Assembly: GCF_900637195.1 (NCBI RefSeq)
Contig: NZ_LR134356.1
Location: forward strand, 5,270,001-5,334,000
Origin: Mycolicibacterium aurum
GTDB taxonomy: Bacteria; Actinomycetota; Actinomycetes; Mycobacteriales; Mycobacteriaceae
DNA: 64,000 nt
Direction: 5' to 3'
This document shows, in pieces, positions 24,966 to 33,076 of this stretch (the stretch's first letter is position 1; each line of letters opens with the position of its first letter). The notes under the pieces were generated by a model, which did no database searches, was not told where the DNA came from, and saw only the letters and a program-made list of their open reading frames with translations. Position numbers and translations under genes: made by a program.

Positions 24966-26978
24966 ATGACTCCCAGCGTTGTGGCACGCGCGCTTGCGGC
25001 GGTGCTCTTGTTCATCCTGCCGATTACGCTTACGGGATCGCTCGCAGGGTCGGCGCAGGCGCAGCCGAGCGACGCCGGCACCCCGGTGGGCGTCACCCTG
25101 CCGTGGTCCACCCTGGGTTTGCCATCAACGGTCGATTTGTATGGCGAGGGTGGCAACAGTTTTACGGTGGCGGTGCCCGCCGGCCTGAGCGCTTCGCGAT
25201 TGCAGGGCATGATTCACACCCCCGTGAACTTCGACACCGGCTACGTCGAGATCGCCGACGGCGACGGCAAGTTCCTGGCGGCGGTTGAAGTGCCTCCCGC
25301 GGCACCCGGAATGGTCATGGCCCCGTTCGACGTCGACATATCAGCGGCAGGTGTCAGAGGCTCCTCGACCGAACTGTCTTTCTCGATTCGCGCACGTGAC
25401 GATCGCGACGAAGTCTGCGACCCGCTCCCGCGACTGCAGTTGAGCAATCTGTCCACGGTCTTCGCCGGAACGCAGCTTCCCGTGACCACCATCGCGAACT
25501 TCTTTGCACCGGTGGTCGAGAGGGTCACGATCTACACCGCCACCGATGCCGATTCCTCCGAACAGCAAGCGGTGCTGACGTTGGCATCGGCGGTGGCGCG
25601 ATTCTATGCTTCCCGGCCGCTGTCGATCACGGTCGTCAGCCAACCGCGCGGCGCGGTACCGCCGCCCGCCCTCGGGCTCGACCGTGCAATCGTCGTCGAG
25701 ACCGGCGATCCCGGTCTGACCGTCGAAAACCCCGGCGCGCCAAACGCATACCTCCGGGTATCCGGTGACGGCGAGGATCTGTCCAAGCAGGTGTCACTGA
25801 TCGCCACTCAGCTGCAGCCTCTGGCGCAGTCGAGCGCCGCTCGCGTCGACCAGGCAGGATCTGCCGCCACCGTGGACGGGGACACGCTGACCTTCAAGCA
25901 GTTGGAGGTCGGCGGCGGGAAGACGGATACGCTCGGGACGAGCAATCTTCAGGTCGGTATCCAGCGAACATCGTTGGGCCCTCGATTCGACAACGTTCAG
26001 GTGCACCTGGTCGCCGACTACACCCCTGTGCCGGCCCAGGATGCGGCATCGGTCGTGGTTCGTGCCGAGAACATCGTCGTCTATCGAGCCCCGCTCGACG
26101 ATTCCGGACTTCTGGACACGACGTTCGACCTCGATACGTCCGAACTCGACGGCCAATACATCGACCTGGAAATCGCTCTCACCTACACCCCGGCTCAACC
26201 GTGCGGGCCGTTGTTGGCGCCGATGACATTCGAGATCGATCCGCGGTCGACGGTGACGATGCACCGCGGCGGCCCCCCGCTCGGCGGCTTCGACGCATTT
26301 CCGTCCGAATTCAGCCCGGATTTCCTGGTGGCGCTGGACGGTAGCGGCCCGAATCAGCTCACCTACGCCGCCCGAGTCGTCGCCGCGATTGCGAGACTCA
26401 GCAAGAGCGCGATCACACCGCGGCTCGTGGGTCTTCAAACAGCGGCTGATGCCACTTCGGGAGCGCTGATCGTGGCCAATTCCGAGTCGGTCGCACAAAC
26501 ATCGCTCACACCACCAGTGAGCGGCGATGGGGCGGTCGTCAACTTTGCGCTGCCCACCGAACTGCAGATCAACGTCAACGACGGGCTGGGATCCATCCAG
26601 GCCTTCGCGGATCCGCCACACAACCGTTCTGTCGTCCTCGTCACGACGACTGCCGACTGGACTCTGGTGGACCCGCTGTTCAGCTACATCGACGGGCCCG
26701 CAGGCGACTGGTCACAACTGACGGGTGACGTGCTCGCGGCAGGCGCGGGCGGCACACCCACCAACACCGCGATCAGGACAGCCGACGACGTCGTCGAGCC
26801 GACGGTTGTCAGCGCACCGGGTTCATGGCTCAGCGCCCCCGCTGTGGCCGCCGTGGTAGCGGCAATTCTCGCGGTCATCGCGGTGGTGGCAGCGATCCTG
26901 TATTTGCGGCGTCGCAGAGCCGGCCGAACCCGCAGACCGGCCCCTGCTCATAGCGCCGAAGACGATCCAGACCTATGA
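24966..26978 (+). CDS. BcsB-like exopolysaccharide export protein
   Basis: A 670-residue secreted, C-terminally anchored protein: signal peptide (cleavage likely after AQA, ~32), long beta-rich extracytoplasmic body, one membrane helix (~624-647) and a basic tail (RRRRAGRTRR). The layout and segments such as VQVHLVADYTP, FDLDTSELDGQYIDLEI, EIDPRSTV and FDAFPSEFSPDFLVAL are reminiscent of BcsB, the cellulose synthase partner that guides the nascent glucan. No BcsA-type synthase is in the window. It probably forms an operon with the next genes (33-base gap to the aldo/keto reductase). BcsB assignment is inference from architecture and needs a profile search. Confidence 0.65.
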   Translation: MTPSVVARALAAVLLFILPITLTGSLAGSAQAQPSDAGTPVGVTLPWSTLGLPSTVDLYGEGGNSFTVAVPAGLSASRLQGMIHTPVNFDTGYVEIADGDGKFLAAVEVPPAAPGMVMAPFDVDISAAGVRGSSTELSFSIRARDDRDEVCDPLPRLQLSNLSTVFAGTQLPVTTIANFFAPVVERVTIYTATDADSSEQQAVLTLASAVARFYASRPLSITVVSQPRGAVPPPALGLDRAIVVETGDPGLTVENPGAPNAYLRVSGDGEDLSKQVSLIATQLQPLAQSSAARVDQAGSAATVDGDTLTFKQLEVGGGKTDTLGTSNLQVGIQRTSLGPRFDNVQVHLVADYTPVPAQDAASVVVRAENIVVYRAPLDDSGLLDTTFDLDTSELDGQYIDLEIALTYTPAQPCGPLLAPMTFEIDPRSTVTMHRGGPPLGGFDAFPSEFSPDFLVALDGSGPNQLTYAARVVAAIARLSKSAITPRLVGLQTAADATSGALIVANSESVAQTSLTPPVSGDGAVVNFALPTELQINVNDGLGSIQAFADPPHNRSVVLVTTTADWTLVDPLFSYIDGPAGDWSQLTGDVLAAGAGGTPTNTAIRTADDVVEPTVVSAPGSWLSAPAVAAVVAAILAVIAVVAAILYLRRRRAGRTRRPAPAHSAEDDPDL

Positions 26979-27011
26979 CACTCGGCCGAGCGGCGCAACC
27001 GAGCATTTCTG

Positions 27012-27998
27012 GTGAGCCTCGCCGAATCCACGGGGGCTGCAATGTTGGGGAGGATTGACCTCCAGGGGCCGCAGCTGACCGTGAGCGCGGTCGGTTTCGG
27101 GTGCGGCGGTTTGATGCAGTCACCCTCGCGCAGAGAGCGGATGGCCGTGCTCGGCAGCGCGTTCGACAACGGGATGACCCACTTCGACACGGCACGCATG
27201 TACGGACTGGGAATGGCGGAAGCCGAGTTGGGTGCGTTCGTGCGTACCGTCGACCGCGCCAGCGTGACGATCGCCACGAAGTTCGGCATCGAGGTCGGCG
27301 GTGCAGCCAGGCGACTGGCCAGGTTTCAGGCTCCGGCGAGGGCACTCCTTCGGAAGGCGCCGGCCCTGCGGGCCGCCGTCAAGAGCCGCCAGAAGCCGGC
27401 CGCGACCGCTCGGGTGTACGACGCCACCGTCGCGGCACGCAGTCTCGACCAAAGCCTCACTGCGCTGGGTGTCGATTACGTCGACATCCTGTTCGTTCAC
27501 GGCCCCGAGCCGTCGGACACCGTGGCAACCGATGAGCTTCGCGCGTTCTTCGAGAGCGCCCGCCAGCAGGGCAAGATCCGCGCATGGGGGGTGTCGCAGG
27601 ACGAGGGCCTCGAGGTGGACTTTGCGCGACCGTTCGCGCCCGAGGGCGTCGATCAGCTACGCAGCGATGTACTCCATCCGTCGCCGCGCTCGGCGGACAT
27701 CACGTTCGGTGTGCTGAACCGGCCGTACGGGATTCTTTCCGCTGCCCTGCGGACCGACGCGCAGATGTCGGCTCGTTGGCGCGACACTCTCGAGATCGAT
27801 CCACTGGCCCCCGGTGTGCTCGCGAAGCTGATCCTTGGATCGGCTTCGAAGGCAACGGATTCCCGCGCGATCTTGTACAGCACCACCCAACCGGAACGCG
27901 TCGCGGAAGCAGCAAGCGCTGTTGCCTCGCCGCTCGACGCGGACATATTGACACGGTTCCTCGCCCTCGCCGAAGAGTTTCGCAAGGGGGCCCCATGA
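27012..27998 (+). CDS. Aldo/keto reductase
   Basis: A 328-residue TIM-barrel AKR. The catalytic tetrad is visible: Asp and Tyr in HFDTARMYGLG (~58-68), Lys in IATKFG, His in ILFVHGPE. A GTG start is used; ATG at 27042 (MLGRID) is an alternative. The gene overlaps the FAD-dependent oxidoreductase by ATGA. AKRs in such loci interconvert carbonyl and alcohol groups on a sugar or polyol, perhaps in tandem with that oxidase. Confidence 0.82.
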   Translation: MSLAESTGAAMLGRIDLQGPQLTVSAVGFGCGGLMQSPSRRERMAVLGSAFDNGMTHFDTARMYGLGMAEAELGAFVRTVDRASVTIATKFGIEVGGAARRLARFQAPARALLRKAPALRAAVKSRQKPAATARVYDATVAARSLDQSLTALGVDYVDILFVHGPEPSDTVATDELRAFFESARQQGKIRAWGVSQDEGLEVDFARPFAPEGVDQLRSDVLHPSPRSADITFGVLNRPYGILSAALRTDAQMSARWRDTLEIDPLAPGVLAKLILGSASKATDSRAILYSTTQPERVAEAASAVASPLDADILTRFLALAEEFRKGAP

Positions 27999-29698
27999 TC
28001 CGGCGTCCAGAGGAGTTCACCGCGGGCATGACGATCACGACGGATGTCGTGATCGTCGGCGCCGGCCCCATCGGCATTTCCACGGCGCTGGAGCTCGCTA
28101 AATCGGGTGTCCAGGTGGCGCTTGTCGAAAGCGGTCTCGAGCGCACGGACCACACAGCTCAGGATCTCGCCGCGTTCGACTCGCGGCAGGACGACTACTT
28201 CCACACCCGCAGCGACCTTGCGCTCCGCCGGGCATTGGGGGGCGCGTCGGCACTGTGGGGTGGACGTTGCGTCGCCTACGACCCGATCGACTTCGAGGAC
28301 CGGCCGCTCACCGCACAGTCGCCGTGGCCGATCCGCTACGAGGACGTGGAGCCGTATCTGCAACGAGCGTGCGATTGGGCCCAATGCGGCCGAGCCGCTT
28401 TCAACGCGCGCGATGTTCCGGAGCTGGCGCAACGCGATCTGGTCGCCGGACTAGCTGATGGTGACGTGCGCACGACCGACCTCGAGCGTTGGGCATTGCC
28501 GACACGTTTTGGGCGCGAGTACCACAGCGACTTGCGCGACGCGCCGTCCCTTTCGCTGTGGACCGGTCTGACGTGCACGGAGATCGTGACCGTCGAAGGC
28601 GGTGACGCCGTCGACCACCTGGTCGTCAGGGCACTCGACGGCCGCGAAGGAAAGGTCGTCGCGACCGATTACGTCGTCGCGACGGGTGGCATCGAGGCAA
28701 CCCGGCTGCTGCTGGCTTCGGACCTGCATCACCCGGGAGGGCTGGGGAACGCCGGTGGACACCTGGGACGCTGGTACATGACCCATGTCGAAGGCCGGTT
28801 CGCGCGCGTGAAGTTCAACACCGACAAGGTCATCCACCAACACGAACGCGACCGCGACGGTGTGTACGTCCGTCGTCGCTTCACCCTCAGCCCCGAGGTG
28901 CAACGCAGCCTGAACATGCCCAATGTCGCGGTCTGGCTGGTCAATCCGCCGATCAGCGACCCGTCGCACGGAAGCGGAATCCTGTCGGCGGTCTATCTGA
29001 CCTTGATCTCCCCTGTCGGGCGTTTCCTGCTCGCCGAGGCCATTCGGGAGACGCACACCAAGATCGACGGCCCACCACAGATCAGGCAGCATCTCCGAAA
29101 CGTCGTGCGCGACCTGCTTCCGTCGATCTGGTTCGCCATCTCCTTCTCGTACGCCCGCCTCATCCGTAAGGGCCGCAAGGCACCAGGCTTCTTCGTCAAG
29201 AGCGCCGAGAACAGATATCTGCTCCACTACCACGGCGAGCAGCTACCCCATTGGGAGAGTCGAATCGAACTCACCGACGAGCGCGACGCGCTGGGGATGC
29301 GAAAGGTTCGCACCCATCTGCATTTCTCGGACGCTGACTACGAGTACGCCTATAAGACAGTAGAACTCATCGATGCCTACCTGCGCGACAACGGCGTCGG
29401 CAACGTGGAGTGGCTGACCGACGACGCAAAGACTTCGGTACGGACATTCATGCGCGGGTGGGCCGGCTTCCACCAGAGCGGGACCACGCGGATGTCCGCT
29501 GATCCAGACGGCGGTGTCGTTGACCCCGACCTTCAGGTCCACGGGGTACGCGGACTGTACGTCGCAAGCACCTCCGTGCTGCCGACGTCGAGTCAGGCCA
29601 ATCCGACCCTCGTCGGGATCGCGCTCGGAGTTCGGTTGGCCGAGCACCTGGCGAAGTCTCGAAGGACTGATGGAACGTCTGTTTCCGGGAGGTCCTGA
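27995..29698 (+). CDS. GMC-family FAD-dependent oxidoreductase
   Basis: A 567-residue flavoprotein. FAD-binding fold: VVIVGAGPIGISTALELAKS with VALVES ending the second strand. ALGGASALWGGR is the GMC-type FAD contact, and DYVVATGGIEATRLLL precedes the substrate domain. The C-terminal GMC_oxred_C region has HQSGTTRM with the catalytic His and QANPT with the Asn. The open frame starts ~137 codons earlier, inside the AKR gene; the ATG overlapping the AKR stop (ATGA) gives the correct domain start. It likely oxidises a sugar hydroxyl or polyol. Confidence 0.85.
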   Translation: MIRRPEEFTAGMTITTDVVIVGAGPIGISTALELAKSGVQVALVESGLERTDHTAQDLAAFDSRQDDYFHTRSDLALRRALGGASALWGGRCVAYDPIDFEDRPLTAQSPWPIRYEDVEPYLQRACDWAQCGRAAFNARDVPELAQRDLVAGLADGDVRTTDLERWALPTRFGREYHSDLRDAPSLSLWTGLTCTEIVTVEGGDAVDHLVVRALDGREGKVVATDYVVATGGIEATRLLLASDLHHPGGLGNAGGHLGRWYMTHVEGRFARVKFNTDKVIHQHERDRDGVYVRRRFTLSPEVQRSLNMPNVAVWLVNPPISDPSHGSGILSAVYLTLISPVGRFLLAEAIRETHTKIDGPPQIRQHLRNVVRDLLPSIWFAISFSYARLIRKGRKAPGFFVKSAENRYLLHYHGEQLPHWESRIELTDERDALGMRKVRTHLHFSDADYEYAYKTVELIDAYLRDNGVGNVEWLTDDAKTSVRTFMRGWAGFHQSGTTRMSADPDGGVVDPDLQVHGVRGLYVASTSVLPTSSQANPTLVGIALGVRLAEHLAKSRRTDGTSVSGRS

Positions 29699-30066
29699 CC
29701 ACTGGCGGGTGATACGCTCCGTTCGCATCGGGGAGCCATTCTTGGGGGGACTGTTGGCTGAGGATCGAGAGCTGCTCCCGGCTCCGGACATCGACGTGGT
29801 GCGCCACCGCGCGTCATGGACAAGTTCAGCGACCTCGCTGCAGTGCGCGTGCGAAAACCGCAGCCGGCAAGCACTTTTCGATTCCAGTCCGGATCGCGCG
29901 GGTAGCGGTTACCCACATCTGCGGCGAACGTGTGGACGTACCGAGCCGCCGACCCCGGCGTCGAAGGCACGACAGTGAAAATTGCGTCATTGGGATATTG
30001 GGAGGCGAGTTCCATGCCGGTGATCGAACGGCGATTCGTGACGACGTCAATTCAGAAGGTGTCCTG
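29699..30066 (+). other. Gap after the GMC gene with an interrupted short reading frame
   Basis: This 368-base stretch lacks a convincing intact gene. On the + strand a frame from ATG 29816 runs to a TGA overlapping the next ATG (TGATG at 30065-30069) but is broken by TAG at 29903-29905. Its distal part from GTG 29975 encodes ~30 residues. It could be a decayed small gene, a short coupled leader peptide for the epimerase, or chance. A minus-strand frame starting near 30015 also stays open but shows no recognisable domain. Confidence 0.35.
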
Positions 30067-31032
30067 ATGAGCACGGCCGATGCGGTTCTCGTCACAGGCA
30101 GTGCCGGTTTCATCGGTAGCGCGTTGGTGAAGCACCTACGCGAGGCGGGTCGGCCCGTCGTGGGTCTCGACCGTGTCGCGGAGTCATCCGCAGACTCGCT
30201 CCGCGTCGACCTGACAACCCTCACGGCCGAGGATCTGCCCCAGCCCTGCCCGCCGACGATCATCCACCTCGCCGCCCTGTCGAAGGAGCCCGGTTTCCCG
30301 TGGCGGGACTATTTCGCCAACAACGCCGAGGCCACCCGTCGGCTATGCCACGCTGCCGACCAGGCAGGAGTGCAGAACATCGTCTTCACCAGTTCCATGA
30401 TGGCCTTCGCATCCGGACCGTGGCGACGCTCGGAGACCGACTTCGGCGACGCGGACACCGCGTACGGGGCCAGCAAGCTGCAGGCCGAGGAGATTCTGCG
30501 AACCTGGCAGGCCGAGAAGCCCGGTCGCCGGCTGCGCATCGTCCGGCCCGGTGTCGTCTTCGGGCCGGGCGATCAGGGCAACATGCGGCGCCTGATCCAT
30601 GGCCTCAGCCGTAAGCGCTTCGGCTATATCGGTCGTCAGGACACAGTCAAGAGCTGCATCTACCTCAAGGACATGGTGCGACTGCTGACACTGCTCATCG
30701 ACGACGACGGGCCGCACGACGTCTACCACGCCGTCTATCCGGAGCCCACGACCATCCGCGACCACGTCGATGCCATCAACGCGGCGTGGGGCTGGGACCG
30801 CCGTCCGCCGACGGTTCCCTATCGGTTCGCCTACGCCGCAGCGACACCTTTTGCGGTGATTGATCCAGCGGGCACACGTTTCGGTGTCCATCCGCGGCGC
30901 ATCCAGAAGCTGCAATTCGATACGAACATCAGCTCGGCCCGCTTGGCCGATATCGGTTTCACCCAGCAGTATTCGCTTACCGAGGCCTTCGCCGACTGGC
31001 GAAAGGAATGCGGCGGGCAGCTGCCGCCATGA
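30067..31032 (+). CDS. NAD-dependent epimerase/dehydratase (extended SDR)
   Basis: A 321-residue sugar-nucleotide SDR: VLVTGSAGFIGSALV at the N-terminus, IIHLAALS, FTSSMMAF with the catalytic Ser, YGASK with the Tyr-Lys pair (~139-143), and IVRPGVVFGPGDQGNMRRLI. This last segment fits UDP-glucose/galactose 4-epimerase-like or dTDP-sugar enzymes. An upstream frame is open for 45 codons, but ATG 30067 gives the domain start and overlaps a TGA (TGATG). It is last in the + strand group and converges with the acyltransferase. Confidence 0.84.
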   Translation: MSTADAVLVTGSAGFIGSALVKHLREAGRPVVGLDRVAESSADSLRVDLTTLTAEDLPQPCPPTIIHLAALSKEPGFPWRDYFANNAEATRRLCHAADQAGVQNIVFTSSMMAFASGPWRRSETDFGDADTAYGASKLQAEEILRTWQAEKPGRRLRIVRPGVVFGPGDQGNMRRLIHGLSRKRFGYIGRQDTVKSCIYLKDMVRLLTLLIDDDGPHDVYHAVYPEPTTIRDHVDAINAAWGWDRRPPTVPYRFAYAAATPFAVIDPAGTRFGVHPRRIQKLQFDTNISSARLADIGFTQQYSLTEAFADWRKECGGQLPP

Positions 31033-31062
31033 GCCAGCTATCGCCGGGTTCCCACAACTGGT

Positions 31063-32124
31063 TCACGCCGCACTCGGACGTACACGCCGACGACTGAGTA
31101 CACCGGAGGCCATTCCTCGCGTGCGAGCGACGGGATACATGGCGGCCGCCACCACGACCCCCGCAATCTCGGCGGTCAGCGATGTCCGGTCGTAGCCGAT
31201 GGCTAGGGGCAACAGCGTCCCGATCACACACAGCGCGATGAAGCATGCGAGGCTCCGCGACCCCACCACCGCGACCGGCATCACCATCGCCGGCACGCGG
31301 GCGATCAGCAGTCGCATCAGCTGATAGAGGACCACGAACGCGGCCCATGCCAGGACGATCCGGCCGAGCCCACAGTTGGGTTTGTCGAAAAGCCAGTCAC
31401 CTGCGCCGGCGTGATGCAGCACGATTCCGCCTCCGGCCGTCAGGAATCCGCCACCAACTGCGATCGCGAGACCCGTTGTGCCGCGCAACCAATCGCGCCA
31501 TCGTGACCAGTACCACCCGACGATGAACGCCGAACAGAACACTGCCTGCCACGCTGCCGTGTTGAAATAAGCCCAGCCGTCCGGTCTGTCCGGAAGTCGG
31601 CCCCAATCCGTCGTCAGTGCCACCACATACAGCGATGCCGACAGCACCGCCACCGCCGGCCACCACCCCCGTCGAAACAGCGGCACCCACGCCATCGCGA
31701 GTGCCAGCAACACGACATAAATGGACAAGATGTCGAGAGACCCAGGGTTGATCTGCAAGGTCAGGAGCCAAGCGGCGACCTGCGCCGCGCCGGCGTCGGT
31801 GTTACCGGGCGGAGCTGGATTGGTTGCGGTAGTCGCTCGCGACACAACAACACTCAGCGCGGTGACGGCAACGTGCGATACGTACAGCAGGGCAGTGCGG
31901 CGCGCCAGACGACCCTCCGCACTCGCCACGCCGCCATCGTCGGTTCGTCTGCGGCAGATGATGCCGAGCACAAGACCGGAGATCAGGATGAATCCCGAGG
32001 CGCCGTCGACCCACGGCACGACGTGGACCATGCGATCAAGAGATGAACCGTGGCAGATGTGCCCGATCACCATGCTGATGATGCAGAGCCCGCGAACAGC
32101 ATCGATCGCACTGTCTCTCTGCAC
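31063..32124 (-). CDS. OpgC-type membrane acyltransferase
   Basis: A 353-residue protein with about ten membrane helices, starting at GTG. The N-terminus RDSAIDAVRGLCIISMVIGHICH carries the D..RG and conserved His typical of acyltransferase 3/OpgC proteins, which place acyl groups such as succinate or acetate on extracytoplasmic glycans. DGASGFILISGLVLGII fits the OpgC subgroup. It is the right-hand end of the polysaccharide locus and probably decorates its product. A 157-base gap with a small GGTCG-AAC-CGACC hairpin (32209-32221) separates it from ipdF. Confidence 0.78.
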   Translation of the reverse strand: MQRDSAIDAVRGLCIISMVIGHICHGSSLDRMVHVVPWVDGASGFILISGLVLGIICRRRTDDGGVASAEGRLARRTALLYVSHVAVTALSVVVSRATTATNPAPPGNTDAGAAQVAAWLLTLQINPGSLDILSIYVVLLALAMAWVPLFRRGWWPAVAVLSASLYVVALTTDWGRLPDRPDGWAYFNTAAWQAVFCSAFIVGWYWSRWRDWLRGTTGLAIAVGGGFLTAGGGIVLHHAGAGDWLFDKPNCGLGRIVLAWAAFVVLYQLMRLLIARVPAMVMPVAVVGSRSLACFIALCVIGTLLPLAIGYDRTSLTAEIAGVVVAAAMYPVARTRGMASGVLSRRRVRPSAA

Positions 32125-32281
32125 GGGCGAATTGTGACAGACGACGCGAGTTACGACACGGCGGCTGGGCAGGCCGATGCAATCATGAGATGGTCAGACC
32201 CGGCGATCGGTCGAACCGACCAGACAGCAGAGGCAGATTCCCGTGCAGGGAGAACCCTGTCGGTCACGCGACCCGCGATGG

Positions 32282-33073
32282 TCAGGCCCGCTGGCTGGAC
32301 ACCGAGATGATCTCGCCGGTCAGATAGCTGGAGTAGTCACTGGCAAGGAACGCGATGGTGGTCGCGATCTCCCACGGCTCGGCGGCGCGGCCGAACGCCT
32401 CGCCCTCGGACAGCCGGTCGAGCAGTTCAGAGCTGCTGGTCTTCTCCAGGAACTTGTGCCGGGCGATGCTCGGTGACACGGCGTTGATCCGCACGCCGTA
32501 TTCGACCGCTTCGATCGCACTGCACCGGGTCAGCGCCATCACGCCCGCCTTGGCCGCCGCGTAGTGCGACTGAGAATGCTGTGCGCGCCAGCCGAGCACG
32601 CTTGCGTTGTTGACGATCACGCCGCCATGCGGTGCGTCGCGGAAGTACCGCAGCGCGGCGCGGGTCGCCCGCATGACCGAGGTCAGCGTGACGTTGAGGA
32701 CGCGATCCCATTCGTCGTCGCTCATGTCGACAACCGGGGTCTGCCCGCCGAGGCCCGCATTGTTGACGAGGACGTCCAGGCGTCCCGCCTTCTCGACGGT
32801 CGACGTGATCAATGCGTCGACGGCTTCCGTGGAGGTGACGTCACAGACGACGGCGTCGACCTTGCCGAGACCGAGGGAGGCGAGCTCATCCCGGGTCTCA
32901 CCGAGTCTGCGCTCGTGGTAGTCGGAGACGACGACGTCGGCGCCCTCCATCAGCGCGCGGCGCGCGGTGGTCGACCCGATACCGGTGCCCGCGGCGGCCG
33001 TCACCAGCACCACCTTGCCGGCCAGAAGTCCGTGGCCGTCAATCTCTTTCGGCGCAACTGACAGATCCGTCAT
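32282..33073 (-). CDS. ipdF: SDR dehydrogenase IpdF for (5-hydroxy)-HIP-CoA
   Basis: A 263-residue classical SDR: VTAAAGTGIG cofactor loop, NNAG, NNASVLGW and the YAAAK catalytic pair. The substrate loop is followed by SPSIARHKFLEK. In M. tuberculosis Rv3559c (262 aa) interconverts the 5-oxo and 5-hydroxy forms of HIP-CoA. It lies three bases after fadE30 on the same strand and downstream of the KstR2 box at 34242, which supports the assignment and KstR2 control. Confidence 0.9.
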   Translation of the reverse strand: MTDLSVAPKEIDGHGLLAGKVVLVTAAAGTGIGSTTARRALMEGADVVVSDYHERRLGETRDELASLGLGKVDAVVCDVTSTEAVDALITSTVEKAGRLDVLVNNAGLGGQTPVVDMSDDEWDRVLNVTLTSVMRATRAALRYFRDAPHGGVIVNNASVLGWRAQHSQSHYAAAKAGVMALTRCSAIEAVEYGVRINAVSPSIARHKFLEKTSSSELLDRLSEGEAFGRAAEPWEIATTIAFLASDYSSYLTGEIISVSSQRA

Positions 33074-33076
33074 GCT

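Noticed and set aside
27584..27994. 137-codon upstream extension of the GMC oxidoreductase
   Set aside because: It overlaps the aldo/keto reductase in another frame, and the FAD-binding domain begins after ATG 27995.
32209..32221. GGTCG-AAC-CGACC hairpin as a transcription terminator
   Set aside because: The stem is only five pairs with no T-tract on either strand; too weak to call.
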